Of a stretch of 64,000 nucleotides of DNA, positions 44,864-50,432 are shown in pieces; positions within the stretch are counted from its first letter, which is position 1, and each line of letters opens with the position of its first letter. The stretch lies in IMG/VR virus record IMGVR_UViG_3300025577_000005, positions 1-64,000 of that record; one strand, written 5' to 3'. Source of the DNA: a virus. A model generated the notes under the pieces. That model did no database searches, was not told where the DNA came from, and saw only the letters and a program-made list of their open reading frames with translations. The translations under genes were made by a program, and so were the position numbers.

Positions 44864-45001
44864 ATCTTTGAATCCTGTATCCGTTTTTTATATATGAAAA
44901 CTTTTTTTTATTAGAGTATTATTGAGAACGGACTTTGGGTCGTTTATAGCTTAAAGTAGTAGGGGGGTTTTATATACGGGGCACGGCAACGCATAACATA
45001 A

Positions 45002-45019
45002 GGGGGGCATATACCCCCC
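45002..45019 (-). terminator. GC-rich hairpin after the HicA-like gene
   Basis: Six G and six C residues separated by six bases form a strong stem, nine bases past the stop at 45028. There is no T-run after it on the minus strand, so it may be an mRNA-stabilising hairpin or a weak terminator. Confidence 0.45.
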
Positions 45020-45027
45020 ACTGCTGT

Positions 45028-45225
45028 TTACGAACGAATGCCCATATCTATCAACTGCCTGCGAACTCCCCTTCTTACTTGATTCATAGCATGAGGGCAT
45101 GATGGTGATGATGGGGCAGTATATGTAAATCCTACATAATGCCTAAAGACTAAATGTGTCCTTTGACGTTCTAAGTCATAACCCATAGAATCCATGAAGA
45201 TGCGAACTTCTTTTTTGTATTTCAT
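45028..45225 (-). CDS. HicA-like small protein
   Basis: This 65-residue protein has a conserved His in RQRTHLVFRHYVGF (His24) and the downstream pattern TAPSSP ... HAMNQVRRGVRRQL. This resembles HicA mRNA interferases, which have a double-stranded RNA-binding-like fold (SGSHxxFRHP, then a Pro-containing strand and a C-terminal helix). The resemblance is modest; it could instead be a non-toxic relative with an RNA-binding role. A GC hairpin follows it. Confidence 0.62.
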   Translation of the reverse strand: MKYKKEVRIFMDSMGYDLERQRTHLVFRHYVGFTYTAPSSPSCPHAMNQVRRGVRRQLIDMGIRS

Positions 45226-45241
45226 TGGAGAAAGTAAAGAG

Positions 45242-45270
45242 AAAAAAAACGAGAGAGTTGATCAACTCTC
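45242..45270 (-). terminator. Rho-independent terminator (palindromic)
   Basis: An 18-base perfect palindrome (GAGAGTTGATCAACTCTC, 45253-45270) is followed on the minus strand by C and eight T residues. It overlaps the stop codon of the 77-residue gene and supports that gene being real. Confidence 0.82.
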
Positions 45271-45495
45271 CAGAACCCAGGTTCCCAGTTCACCAGCATC
45301 TAGACGTTCGTTCATCAGTTCCCAGTAAGGGGAGGCAATGAACGCATCCAGCAATCCCAGGTGATGAACGAACCGCAAACCCTGTAACCAGGAAACGGTG
45401 CCATCCCATTCAGCAGAGGTGAGAAACTCATCCCAGATAAGGTCAGAACGCATGAGGTGCTTTGCTTGGTTCCTCCATATTCTACAGCATCGCAC
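45262..45495 (-). CDS. 77-residue protein, unknown
   Basis: This is a Trp- and Leu-rich protein with core LIWDEFLTSAEWDGTVSWL and ASPYWELMNERLDAGELGTW. The start at 45495 follows an AGGGGG tract by four bases. A later ATG (45453, MRSDLIW) is possible. Composition looks like a folded protein rather than a random frame, and a terminator sits precisely at its end. I do not recognise a family. Confidence 0.55.
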   Translation of the reverse strand: MRCCRIWRNQAKHLMRSDLIWDEFLTSAEWDGTVSWLQGLRFVHHLGLLDAFIASPYWELMNERLDAGELGTWVLES

Positions 45496-45545
45496 CCCCC
45501 TGCCAACCCCCTGAACGATAAGGGTTGCTGATGAGGGTGATAAGA

Positions 45546-46457
45546 TTATTTGTCTACACTTTGGAACTTATTGTTGCTGAAATTGGCATAACTGAATTGC
45601 TCACGATTGACTAACTTAAATGTACCGAACTCATTGGAGTAGACATAACCCTCACCACCGATTGGAGTTTGTCCGATGTATGCCTTCGGTCCATTATTCC
45701 GACAGAGATAGATAGCGTCCTCTTTAATCGACTTAACTAACAACCAGAAACTGATGAGATTCTCATTCATAAAGGTAGAAGCAATCACGGGACGATTCTC
45801 ACGGATACAGGAATTGAGTTCCTGTTTAATAAGTACGGCATCCTTATCTGATACAAACTCAACGTTCTGTGCCATTACCTTAGCAAAGGCAATTACGTCA
45901 TCTAAGTCATGGAATCTCTTCAGACCATCATCATACAAACCAGACGCAATCGTTGCCCTAGGTTTCACGAACTTGCAATAGAATGTGTCTGTAATAGTGA
46001 AGTTCATCGGGTGTGCGATTGCATCCCTTAAATCACTCTCTGCTGTGTAATACGTATGAGGGGCAATGATAATCTCCTCCTCTATAATATTATCGAACTG
46101 ATAGGTGATTGTGTTCGGTGTATATTCATCAGACCCACCGAATCCGATAAAGTCACCCTGAAAGATGCCGTCAGTTAGTGGAAGATAGTCATAGCACTTA
46201 TGAAGAATATTAGCAACATTGCCTGTGTGGTTCCTATCAATATCCTGATGCGATTCGTTGATTTTGATCTTTACTTTGTTAAAAACTGACTTAGTACCAA
46301 CGAAGAAATTACCCGTCGCAGGATTCTTTCCCCATACGATTGCAGGTGCTCCGTCCATTTTCACTGACAGATTGCCTTCGTTACGTAGACAATCAAGAGC
46401 ACTTAAATCACCAGTGAGAATGGAATCTTCGGGATGTTCGATGTGCTTATTTTGCAT
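45546..46457 (-). CDS. Compact nucleotidyltransferase (nucleic-acid ligase-like)
   Basis: This 303-residue protein carries the ordered motifs of the covalent nucleotidyltransferase superfamily (DNA/RNA ligases and capping enzymes). Motif I is SVKMDGAPAIVWG, with Lys33 as the candidate adenylated residue. A QGDFIGF motif (100-106) sits near the motif III position, EGYVY (269-273) at motif IV, and FKLV with Lys281 at motif V. Only 22 residues follow motif V, so the C-terminal OB-fold of ordinary DNA ligases is missing. It may be an RNA ligase-like or stand-alone adenylyltransferase. Most cyanomyophages lack a T4 gp30 ligase, so it could supply sealing activity; that is inference. Confidence 0.75.
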   Translation of the reverse strand: MQNKHIEHPEDSILTGDLSALDCLRNEGNLSVKMDGAPAIVWGKNPATGNFFVGTKSVFNKVKIKINESHQDIDRNHTGNVANILHKCYDYLPLTDGIFQGDFIGFGGSDEYTPNTITYQFDNIIEEEIIIAPHTYYTAESDLRDAIAHPMNFTITDTFYCKFVKPRATIASGLYDDGLKRFHDLDDVIAFAKVMAQNVEFVSDKDAVLIKQELNSCIRENRPVIASTFMNENLISFWLLVKSIKEDAIYLCRNNGPKAYIGQTPIGGEGYVYSNEFGTFKLVNREQFSYANFSNNKFQSVDK

Positions 46458-46490
46458 TTAGAGAATGATGAGAATGAGAATAATTGAGTA

Positions 46491-46524
46491 GAATTGGGCA
46501 TAGATTGATGCCCATTCTTTTTTG
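46491..46524. terminator. Hairpin between two minus-strand genes
   Basis: A GGGCAT/ATGCCC stem extended by GAAT/ATTC has a T-run on the plus strand side (46517-46524). On the minus strand there is an A-run before it and no T-run after it. It probably marks the boundary after the 105-residue gene, but its orientation is odd for that. Confidence 0.45.
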
Positions 46525-46531
46525 GTTTTAA

Positions 46532-46849
46532 TCATGCAAGACGCATCCCGTCAAAGAAAGGAATTGGAGAACCTTGATAGTTAACGAACCACTGAAAGTT
46601 CTTTTGAAAAACATATTCACCGTCCATTCCGAAGGCAGAAAGTAAAGCATTCAAACGTGACTTTGTGGTCTTTGATTGATAACCACCGTCAAAGATCTGA
46701 ATCCAGGTATCACCAACGGTTGCGATTTTGTTTCCGTGGAGGTATACATCAGAGGTGCCCTCCCAACCGGGGATAACAGTCGTATTGGCAGATGACCAAC
46801 GTTCGTCGTTCTGAACTGCTGTGATCATCTGGGTTTCGATTTTACGCAT
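46532..46849 (-). CDS. Conserved cyanophage/cyanobacterial-type protein (unknown)
   Basis: This is a 105-residue protein. The middle (VIPGWEGTSDVYLHGNKIA) and YQSKTTKSRLNALLSAFG followed by YVFQKNFQWFV are a pattern I associate with small proteins shared by cyanophages and cyanobacterial plasmids. The beta-hairpin plus helix suggests a compact fold. Function is unknown. A copy of the repeated promoter-like element (46907-46922) lies 58 bases upstream of its ATG. Confidence 0.8.
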   Translation of the reverse strand: MRKIETQMITAVQNDERWSSANTTVIPGWEGTSDVYLHGNKIATVGDTWIQIFDGGYQSKTTKSRLNALLSAFGMDGEYVFQKNFQWFVNYQGSPIPFFDGMRLA

Positions 46850-46906
46850 GAGAGGCAGGTAGAAAGGTCTGAGAGGTGTGGTGAGGTGCTGTCCCCTCCA
46901 CTTCTA

Positions 46907-46922
46907 TACAATACACGATTTT
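46907..46922 (-). promoter_or_regulatory. Repeated promoter-like element, copy 1
   Basis: CAAAATCGTGTATTGTA (minus strand) is one of four copies lying 16-60 bases before small genes. A TATTGT could act as a weak -10; no consensus -35 is seen. Confidence 0.5.
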
Positions 46923-46949
46923 GAGGTCTGTGCCGGAACCTTGTGCCAC

Positions 46950-47180
46950 CTATCCGATTGTCCCACCCATCATGGTGCTGTATTGTGAGATGGGAAGGAC
47001 TTTCATCAGCACGTACTCAAAATCATCTTTGATTTCTTCCTTGTAGGCATCTGCCGTTGATTGACAGTCAAAGAGACGAAGAGAATCGAAGAACTCTCCT
47101 TCATAATGCCCATCAAGATAATGACCACCGATAACGGCAATGCATTTTGGTTCGGTCATGGTCTCGGTTTCGTTGTTCAT
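46950..47180 (-). CDS. 76-residue small protein (unknown)
   Basis: I start this at MNNETETMTEPKCIAVIGG (47180), ten bases after the preceding stop; an earlier in-frame ATG would overlap that gene heavily. The body (IAVIGGHYLDGHYEGEFFDS, DAYKEEIKDDFEYVLMKVLP) is a mixed alpha/beta pattern typical of small cyanophage early proteins. No motif is seen. It sits in a run of such genes. Confidence 0.7.
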   Translation of the reverse strand: MNNETETMTEPKCIAVIGGHYLDGHYEGEFFDSLRLFDCQSTADAYKEEIKDDFEYVLMKVLPISQYSTMMGGTIG

Positions 47181-47190
47181 ACTGTTAGTA

Positions 47191-47406
47191 TCAGTTACCG
47201 AAGAATTCATCGTGACAATCAGCAACGAAATCTATCAGTTCATCGGTGCAATTAAGACCGAAACGATCACATACCCAATCGACACACATTTCAAGATCAG
47301 GCATCATCTCCAGCATGTAGTTTGCGAGGTCTGAAGCAATCTCTTCCTTGAGACGGTTCATATCATTTTGCATGGCATAAGTGCAGGGGTCGGTGTAAGT
47401 TTGCAT
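47191..47406 (-). CDS. 71-residue acidic helical protein (unknown)
   Basis: I start at MQTYTDPCTYAMQNDMNRL (47406), because AAGGA lies nine bases before and the ATG lies inside a leader sequence shared with another gene (48045). The protein is helical and acidic, with Cys residues (CVDWVCDRFGLNC). Function is unknown. The promoter-like repeat copy 2 is 24 bases upstream. Confidence 0.75.
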   Translation of the reverse strand: MQTYTDPCTYAMQNDMNRLKEEIASDLANYMLEMMPDLEMCVDWVCDRFGLNCTDELIDFVADCHDEFFGN

Positions 47407-47429
47407 TTGGTGAATTCCTTTGACCCTTC

Positions 47430-47445
47430 TACAATACACGATTTT
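47430..47445 (-). promoter_or_regulatory. Repeated promoter-like element, copy 2
   Basis: Same 17-base core as copy 1, followed by AGAAGGGTCAAAGGAATTCACC and then the ATG at 47406. The leader from GGAATTCACC onward matches copy 3. Confidence 0.5.
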
Positions 47446-47509
47446 GGGGTCTGTGCCGTGACCTTATGCCACTTTGTCCAACTGTCCACTCGCGGCCGAC
47501 CGGTTTGTG

Positions 47510-47617
47510 TTACTTAGTGTGAGGTGAGTTAATAACTGTAACCCAGTTGCTTGGAGGTGATAGTTTGTTCGATACTTTCACCCATTGACCTTTGAAACGA
47601 ACGAGAGTAAATTTCAT
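47510..47617 (-). CDS. 35-residue protein (tentative)
   Basis: The ATG overlaps the stop of the 49-residue gene (TGATG). The product begins MKFTLVRFKGQWVKVSNKL and ends VTVINSPHTK. It is very short but has a plausible beta-rich composition. It may be a real coupled microprotein. Confidence 0.48.
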   Translation of the reverse strand: MKFTLVRFKGQWVKVSNKLSPPSNWVTVINSPHTK

Positions 47618-47766
47618 CAGTAATCAGTGTTTCCGTTAATGTAACCTTCTACGTCAAACTTCTTATCATCTTCATACTCTTCCTTATATTCAATCACATC
47701 ATAAATCTCACCCGGCATGTCATTAATCTCAGAGAAGATGTCAGTGTCGAAAGTGTCGTAATCCAT
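47617..47766 (-). CDS. 49-residue acidic protein (unknown)
   Basis: This acidic small protein (MDYDTFDTDIFSEINDMPGE, then YEDDKKFDVEGYINGN) is typical in size and charge of phage early proteins that bind host enzymes. No family is recognised. It is coupled by overlap to the 35-residue frame. Confidence 0.65.
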   Translation of the reverse strand: MDYDTFDTDIFSEINDMPGEIYDVIEYKEEYEDDKKFDVEGYINGNTDY

Positions 47767-47808
47767 TTGAAAAAAAGTGTTAGTTAGTGAGAGTTGAGTA
47801 AGGGTTAC

Positions 47809-48045
47809 TTAGTCTATAAGTTCTTTCATCATTTCGTTTACTTCTATTCCGTTGATATTAACATCGTCCCACTTACATCCGTCTGGTGTTTCTTTACTAC
47901 ACTCTAAAATCATACTAACCATATGACCATAAGTTCCACCATCCCTGGCAACATCACATGCAAGTTCATACAAACCAGGATCATTTCCGATCCAGAGAGC
48001 AACATTCCAGGTTTCCCAATTTGTCCAACCGTTGTAACCTTGCAT
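47809..48045 (-). CDS. Conserved NWETWNVALWI-type small protein
   Basis: This is a 78-residue protein opening MQGYNGWTNWETWNVALWIGN. This opening is highly conserved in small proteins of cyanophages and many bacteria and phages, without a known function. AGGA lies nine bases before the ATG within the shared leader (AGGAATTCACCAAATG). Promoter-like repeat copy 3 is 25 bases upstream. Confidence 0.85.
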   Translation of the reverse strand: MQGYNGWTNWETWNVALWIGNDPGLYELACDVARDGGTYGHMVSMILECSKETPDGCKWDDVNINGIEVNEMMKELID

Positions 48046-48069
48046 TTGGTGAATTCCTGATGACTTAAC

Positions 48070-48085
48070 TACAATACACGATTTT
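48070..48085 (-). promoter_or_regulatory. Repeated promoter-like element, copy 3
   Basis: Same core as copies 1 and 2. The 19 bases at 48040-48058 (start codon and leader of the downstream gene) are identical to 47401-47419. Confidence 0.5.
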
Positions 48086-48136
48086 GGTGCCAGTGGGGAG
48101 ATTAGTGGACACCTCTACGACTGGCACATATTCTTG

Positions 48137-48304
48137 TTACTTAGTGGGGAAATTACGACAGACAGCATCACATAGACGCGTCACCAATTCATTACTCAAT
48201 CGATCACTTATAATGCCACTAAGTTCACCATCAACAATTGCGTCGATATCATGCATCAATTGTTCCCGTGCTGATAACATCTCAAGTGTGTCGTTGTTAA
48301 TCAT
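48137..48304 (-). CDS. 55-residue helical protein (unknown)
   Basis: I start at MINNDTLEMLSAREQL (48304); upstream sequence in the frame lies within the promoter-like region. The product is helical (MHDIDAIVDGELSGIISDRL, TRLCDAVCRNF). Promoter-like repeat copy 4 is 28 bases upstream. Confidence 0.7.
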   Translation of the reverse strand: MINNDTLEMLSAREQLMHDIDAIVDGELSGIISDRLSNELVTRLCDAVCRNFPTK

Positions 48305-48331
48305 TTTTGAGGTGAATTTCTTTGACCCTTC

Positions 48332-48343
48332 TACAATACACGA
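48332..48343 (-). promoter_or_regulatory. Repeated promoter-like element, copy 4
   Basis: TCGTGTATTGTA, with a diverged 5' side (GAAT in place of AAAA), precedes the gene starting at 48304. The segment AGAAGGGTCAAAG after it matches copy 2. Confidence 0.45.
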
Positions 48344-48430
48344 ATTCGATGCCCTGTGCTCATTTAGTGGACGGTTCCACGATTGGCACAAGACACTAGT
48401 TTAAACTGTGCCGATCCACGAACTGGCACA

Positions 48431-48583
48431 CTAATATAGATCTGCAGTCTCTCTGATGCTAATATCAATATTCTCATCACCTTCTAGTCCTAAGATATCA
48501 ACCCAATTGATATTCTGCAGGTCTAGATCTTCATAACACTCAATGTCTAATGTAACACTTACAATGCGTTTCTGTGCGTACAT
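48431..48583 (-). CDS. 50-residue acidic protein (unknown)
   Basis: It starts MYAQKRIVSVTLDIECYED and continues LDLQNINWVDILGLEGDENID. The strand-helix-strand pattern and strong acidity suggest a small folded protein of the type found across cyanomyophages. A TATAAT sits 25 bases upstream of the ATG. Function is unknown. Confidence 0.75.
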   Translation of the reverse strand: MYAQKRIVSVTLDIECYEDLDLQNINWVDILGLEGDENIDISIRETADLY

Positions 48584-48607
48584 GTGTATCTCGTGTGATG
48601 TTTACGT

Positions 48608-48636
48608 ATTATATCATGCGTAATGTTTGTATGCAA
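48608..48636 (-). promoter_or_regulatory. Possible sigma-70-type promoter
   Basis: A perfect TATAAT (48608-48613) has TTGCAT 17 bases upstream (weak -35). It would transcribe the gene at 48431-48583. The -10 overlaps the end of the tentative 63-residue gene. Confidence 0.45.
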
Positions 48637-48805
48637 GCTCGACGTAATCATGTGTATCTCGTGCATACTCATCATCATCGTATGCATCTAGTTGCATATC
48701 TAGTGATGTATTATGCATGTATGTCTCACACATCTCGTCGAGATCGTATACATTATGATCATTACTTAATGATGTATAGTCGAGATTGTGATCGTAGTAA
48801 TACAT
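48614..48805 (-). CDS. 63-residue very acidic Tyr-rich protein (tentative)
   Basis: It opens MYYYDHNLDYTSLSNDHN and is rich in Asp and Tyr (DAYDDDEYARDTHDYVEL). Part of it spans the palindromic repeat element, and there is no clear ribosome binding site, so it may be a by-product of repeat DNA. Its composition nevertheless looks like the other small acidic early proteins here. Confidence 0.45.
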   Translation of the reverse strand: MYYYDHNLDYTSLSNDHNVYDLDEMCETYMHNTSLDMQLDAYDDDEYARDTHDYVELAYKHYA

Positions 48806-48885
48806 GGGTCTCGTCGAGATTTGTATGTTACTTGTATATTATACTGTTATCTCGTCTAGATGTCAAGTGCATATCTAGTCGAGAT
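48732..48885. repeat. Cluster of 13-bp near-palindromes ATCTCGTCGAGAT
   Basis: Copies lie at 48732-48744 (exact), 48809-48820 (12 of 13), 48849-48861 (ATCTCGTCTAGAT) and 48873-48885 (ATCTAGTCGAGAT). Partial copies occur nearby (48776, 48905). Each is a palindrome around one central base. They may be operator or iteron-like protein sites; no binding protein is identifiable. Confidence 0.7.
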
Positions 48886-48895
48886 CCATAAGCAT

Positions 48896-48903
48896 TATTT
48901 ATA
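48896..48903 (-). promoter_or_regulatory. TATAAATA element in gene-free region
   Basis: This perfect late-promoter octamer on the minus strand is 91 bases before the tentative 63-residue gene. With little downstream, its use is uncertain. Confidence 0.4.
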
Positions 48904-49011
48904 AGTCTCGACGATAAAAAATGTGTGGGTCTCAGAATTTTTATGCGGGGGTGGTTGACAAAATGCTCTGAGTGTGATAGCCTGCGGGTAAAGGTCACAA
49001 GTCTCAGAAGG

Positions 49012-49077
49012 TTTATAAGGCATAAGATCTGAGGTTTATAAGAACTTTATAAGGCATAAGATCTGAGGTTTATAAGA
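49012..49077. repeat. Tandem 32-bp direct repeat (two copies)
   Basis: Two identical 32-base copies (49012-49043 and 49046-49077) are separated by two bases. Each begins TTTATAAGGCATAAGATCTG and ends AGGTTTATAAGA. They sit directly beside the DnaA-box-like sequences. Confidence 0.93.
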
Positions 49078-49079
49078 GG

Positions 49080-49131
49080 TTTTCCACACAAATAATAGGG
49101 TTTATCCACAGAAATACAATACTTTTCCACA
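49080..49131 (+). other. Three DnaA-box-like 9-mers in direct orientation
   Basis: TTTTCCACA at 49080-49088 and 49123-49131 matches the cyanobacterial DnaA box, and TTATCCACA at 49102-49110 matches the E. coli consensus. Start-to-start spacing is 22 and 21 bp, about two helical turns, so the boxes face the same side of the helix. Confidence 0.65.
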
Positions 49132-49152
49132 ACTATGTAAAAAACAGTTTTA

Positions 49153-49160
49153 TATTTATA
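49153..49160 (-). promoter_or_regulatory. TATAAATA element in AT-rich block
   Basis: This perfect late-type octamer on the minus strand sits inside the AT-rich block. A transcript from it would run left through the DnaA boxes and direct repeats. In this AT-rich sequence a chance match is also possible. Confidence 0.4.
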
Positions 49161-49224
49161 ATCATATTTAAAACCTATTTTTTAATCAATAATGTATCCG
49201 TTGTTACCATTAGTTCATTAGTAT

Positions 49225-49503
49225 TCACCATTTACCTATTGGACACTGACTCACACCGAACTTCACCTTAGTACCCAGATAACAACCACACTGTCTACAT
49301 CTATTCTGTCTTACACTATAATAATCACACTTCTTACATATATCCATTCTTTCCTTCTGTTCTTCTTTAGATAGAAGTAACTTACTCTCATTACTAGGTG
49401 ATAGATCAATTACATTCTTGACTACTTCAAATGTAAACTTTGCTAAATTCTTTCCTTGTTCATTAACAGAAGGAAAGTCTTCATCTCTATTCTTCTCTTC
49501 CAT
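49225..49503 (-). CDS. Cys-rich zinc-ribbon-type protein A
   Basis: This 92-residue protein has a C-terminal cluster Cys56, Cys59, Cys69, Cys72, Cys74 and Cys87 (CKKC ... CRQCGCYLGTKVKFG ... CPIGKW), a small zinc or iron ribbon. It shares this C-terminal module with the 110-residue protein at 50088-50420. GGAGG lies eight bases before the ATG. It overlaps the stop of the oxygenase gene by 17 bases, so the three are co-translated. A role in metal handling or protein-protein contact is possible. Confidence 0.82.
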   Translation of the reverse strand: MEEKNRDEDFPSVNEQGKNLAKFTFEVVKNVIDLSPSNESKLLLSKEEQKERMDICKKCDYYSVRQNRCRQCGCYLGTKVKFGVSQCPIGKW

Positions 49504-50104
49504 AATTCATTCCTCCCAGATAGAACCATCCTGTCGCAACATACTTATTCCCCTTTAATACTAATCCTCCTCTATGGCAATGTGTCATACCTGCAGGCCA
49601 TATAAGTAACTTACCTCTCTCTGGTTGTATTCTTTTCTTATAATACAAGTACTCTGTTTCTCCTCCTTCATAATCATCATTCAAATAGATCATCCATACA
49701 AGAGATCTTCGTGCTTCTTGTACACTACTATTCTCATCGTGCCAGACATGATAACCTCCTCCTGCTGGTGTCTTCTGTATCTTTTGTGCCAATGAATAAA
49801 ATGGTACTATTTTTAAATGACCAAAGACTTGTGTATACTCTTCTAAACATTCAAACAATACTTCATTCATTTGTTGTGATACAGGACCATTCATACTCGG
49901 ACTCATATCATGTAAATCTAATGCCCAATCAAACCTACCGGCATTACTATTCTCAAATTGATCATCCTCACAATAAACTGCATCAATATCCTGATAATAA
50001 TCAAAACCCCTTATAATCTCATTACAATACTCCGTAGAATATACACATGAGTATTCTCCAATGAAATCAGAATACCTTCCCTTCAATTCAGTTGATTCTT
50101 TCAT
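49487..50104 (-). CDS. 2-oxoglutarate/Fe(II) oxygenase (prolyl hydroxylase-like)
   Basis: This is a 205-residue oxygenase of the prolyl-4-hydroxylase type. Iron ligands are suggested by WHDE (His122 and Glu124) and a distal His in GMTHCHRGG (His165/His167). YLNDDYEGGETEYLYY and the downstream GNKYVATGWF (basic residue for 2-oxoglutarate) complete the fold. Such enzymes hydroxylate proline or other residues using 2-oxoglutarate, O2 and Fe(II). The start at 50104 (ATG) is preferred over a TTG three codons earlier. It lies between two Cys-rich genes and upstream of more oxygenases. Confidence 0.85.
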   Translation of the reverse strand: MKESTELKGRYSDFIGEYSCVYSTEYCNEIIRGFDYYQDIDAVYCEDDQFENSNAGRFDWALDLHDMSPSMNGPVSQQMNEVLFECLEEYTQVFGHLKIVPFYSLAQKIQKTPAGGGYHVWHDENSSVQEARRSLVWMIYLNDDYEGGETEYLYYKKRIQPERGKLLIWPAGMTHCHRGGLVLKGNKYVATGWFYLGGMNYGREE

Positions 50105-50420
50105 GTCTTTCAATAAGTTCTTGATATTCTGGATACTTCTCTATTATAACATCTTTTAACTGATTATAATGTTTATTCTTCCATTCCTCATCATTTGATA
50201 TCCATTTATCTAAAGGACAATCACCCCATGGATCTTTTATCTTATGTGGCAAATAACATCCACATTCCTTACATCCTTCCTCCGGTTCATCAAAGTGTTC
50301 ACATCCTTCACATATACTCCACCGTTCTTTCTGACAATTCTTTGATGCATGAAATGATTCGTGCATCTCTTGAAGAAAAAACTCATCCATAAATTTAAAT
50401 ATCAATTCATTTAACATCAT
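50088..50420 (-). CDS. Cys-rich zinc-ribbon-type protein B
   Basis: This 110-residue protein has the same six-Cys module as the protein at 49225-49503: Cys37, Cys40, Cys50, Cys53, Cys55 and Cys68 (CEGCEHF ... CKECGCYLPHK ... CPLDKW). It carries an extra helical C-terminal extension (DVIIEKYPEYQELIERH). The stop overlaps the oxygenase start region. The two Cys-rich proteins flank the oxygenase, suggesting duplication and a shared job in this cluster. Confidence 0.78.
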   Translation of the reverse strand: MMLNELIFKFMDEFFLQEMHESFHASKNCQKERWSICEGCEHFDEPEEGCKECGCYLPHKIKDPWGDCPLDKWISNDEEWKNKHYNQLKDVIIEKYPEYQELIERHERIN

Positions 50421-50432
50421 ATTGTTTTTTTA

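Larger units (their letters stand above)
48806..49224. other. 419-bp gene-free region, candidate replication origin
   Basis: This is the longest stretch without a convincing gene. From left to right it holds palindromes, a TTGACA (48955-48960, plus strand), a 34-bp-period tandem direct repeat, three DnaA-box-like 9-mers, and a block (49132-49195) that is about 86% A+T by my count (9 G/C in 64). T4-type TATAAATA elements face left at 48896-48903 and 49153-49160. These parts are arranged as in bacterial and plasmid origins (boxes next to an unwinding element). Origin function is inference. Confidence 0.5.

Noticed and set aside
48574-48891. 105-residue plus-strand frame rich in His/Arg/Tyr
   Set aside because: It arises from the palindromic repeat DNA and opposes two minus-strand genes. 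Composition is unlike a folded protein.
48955-48983. TTGACA on the plus strand as a promoter
   Set aside because: The expected -10 (TAGCCT) is poor and no plus-strand gene follows.
49012-49077. CRISPR-like repeat
   Set aside because: Only two copies with a 2-bp gap and no spacers; a tandem direct repeat, not an array.
48404-49224. tRNA genes in the gene-poor stretch
   Set aside because: I looked for cloverleaf arms and a TTC-type T-loop and found none; the stems present are simple palindromes.
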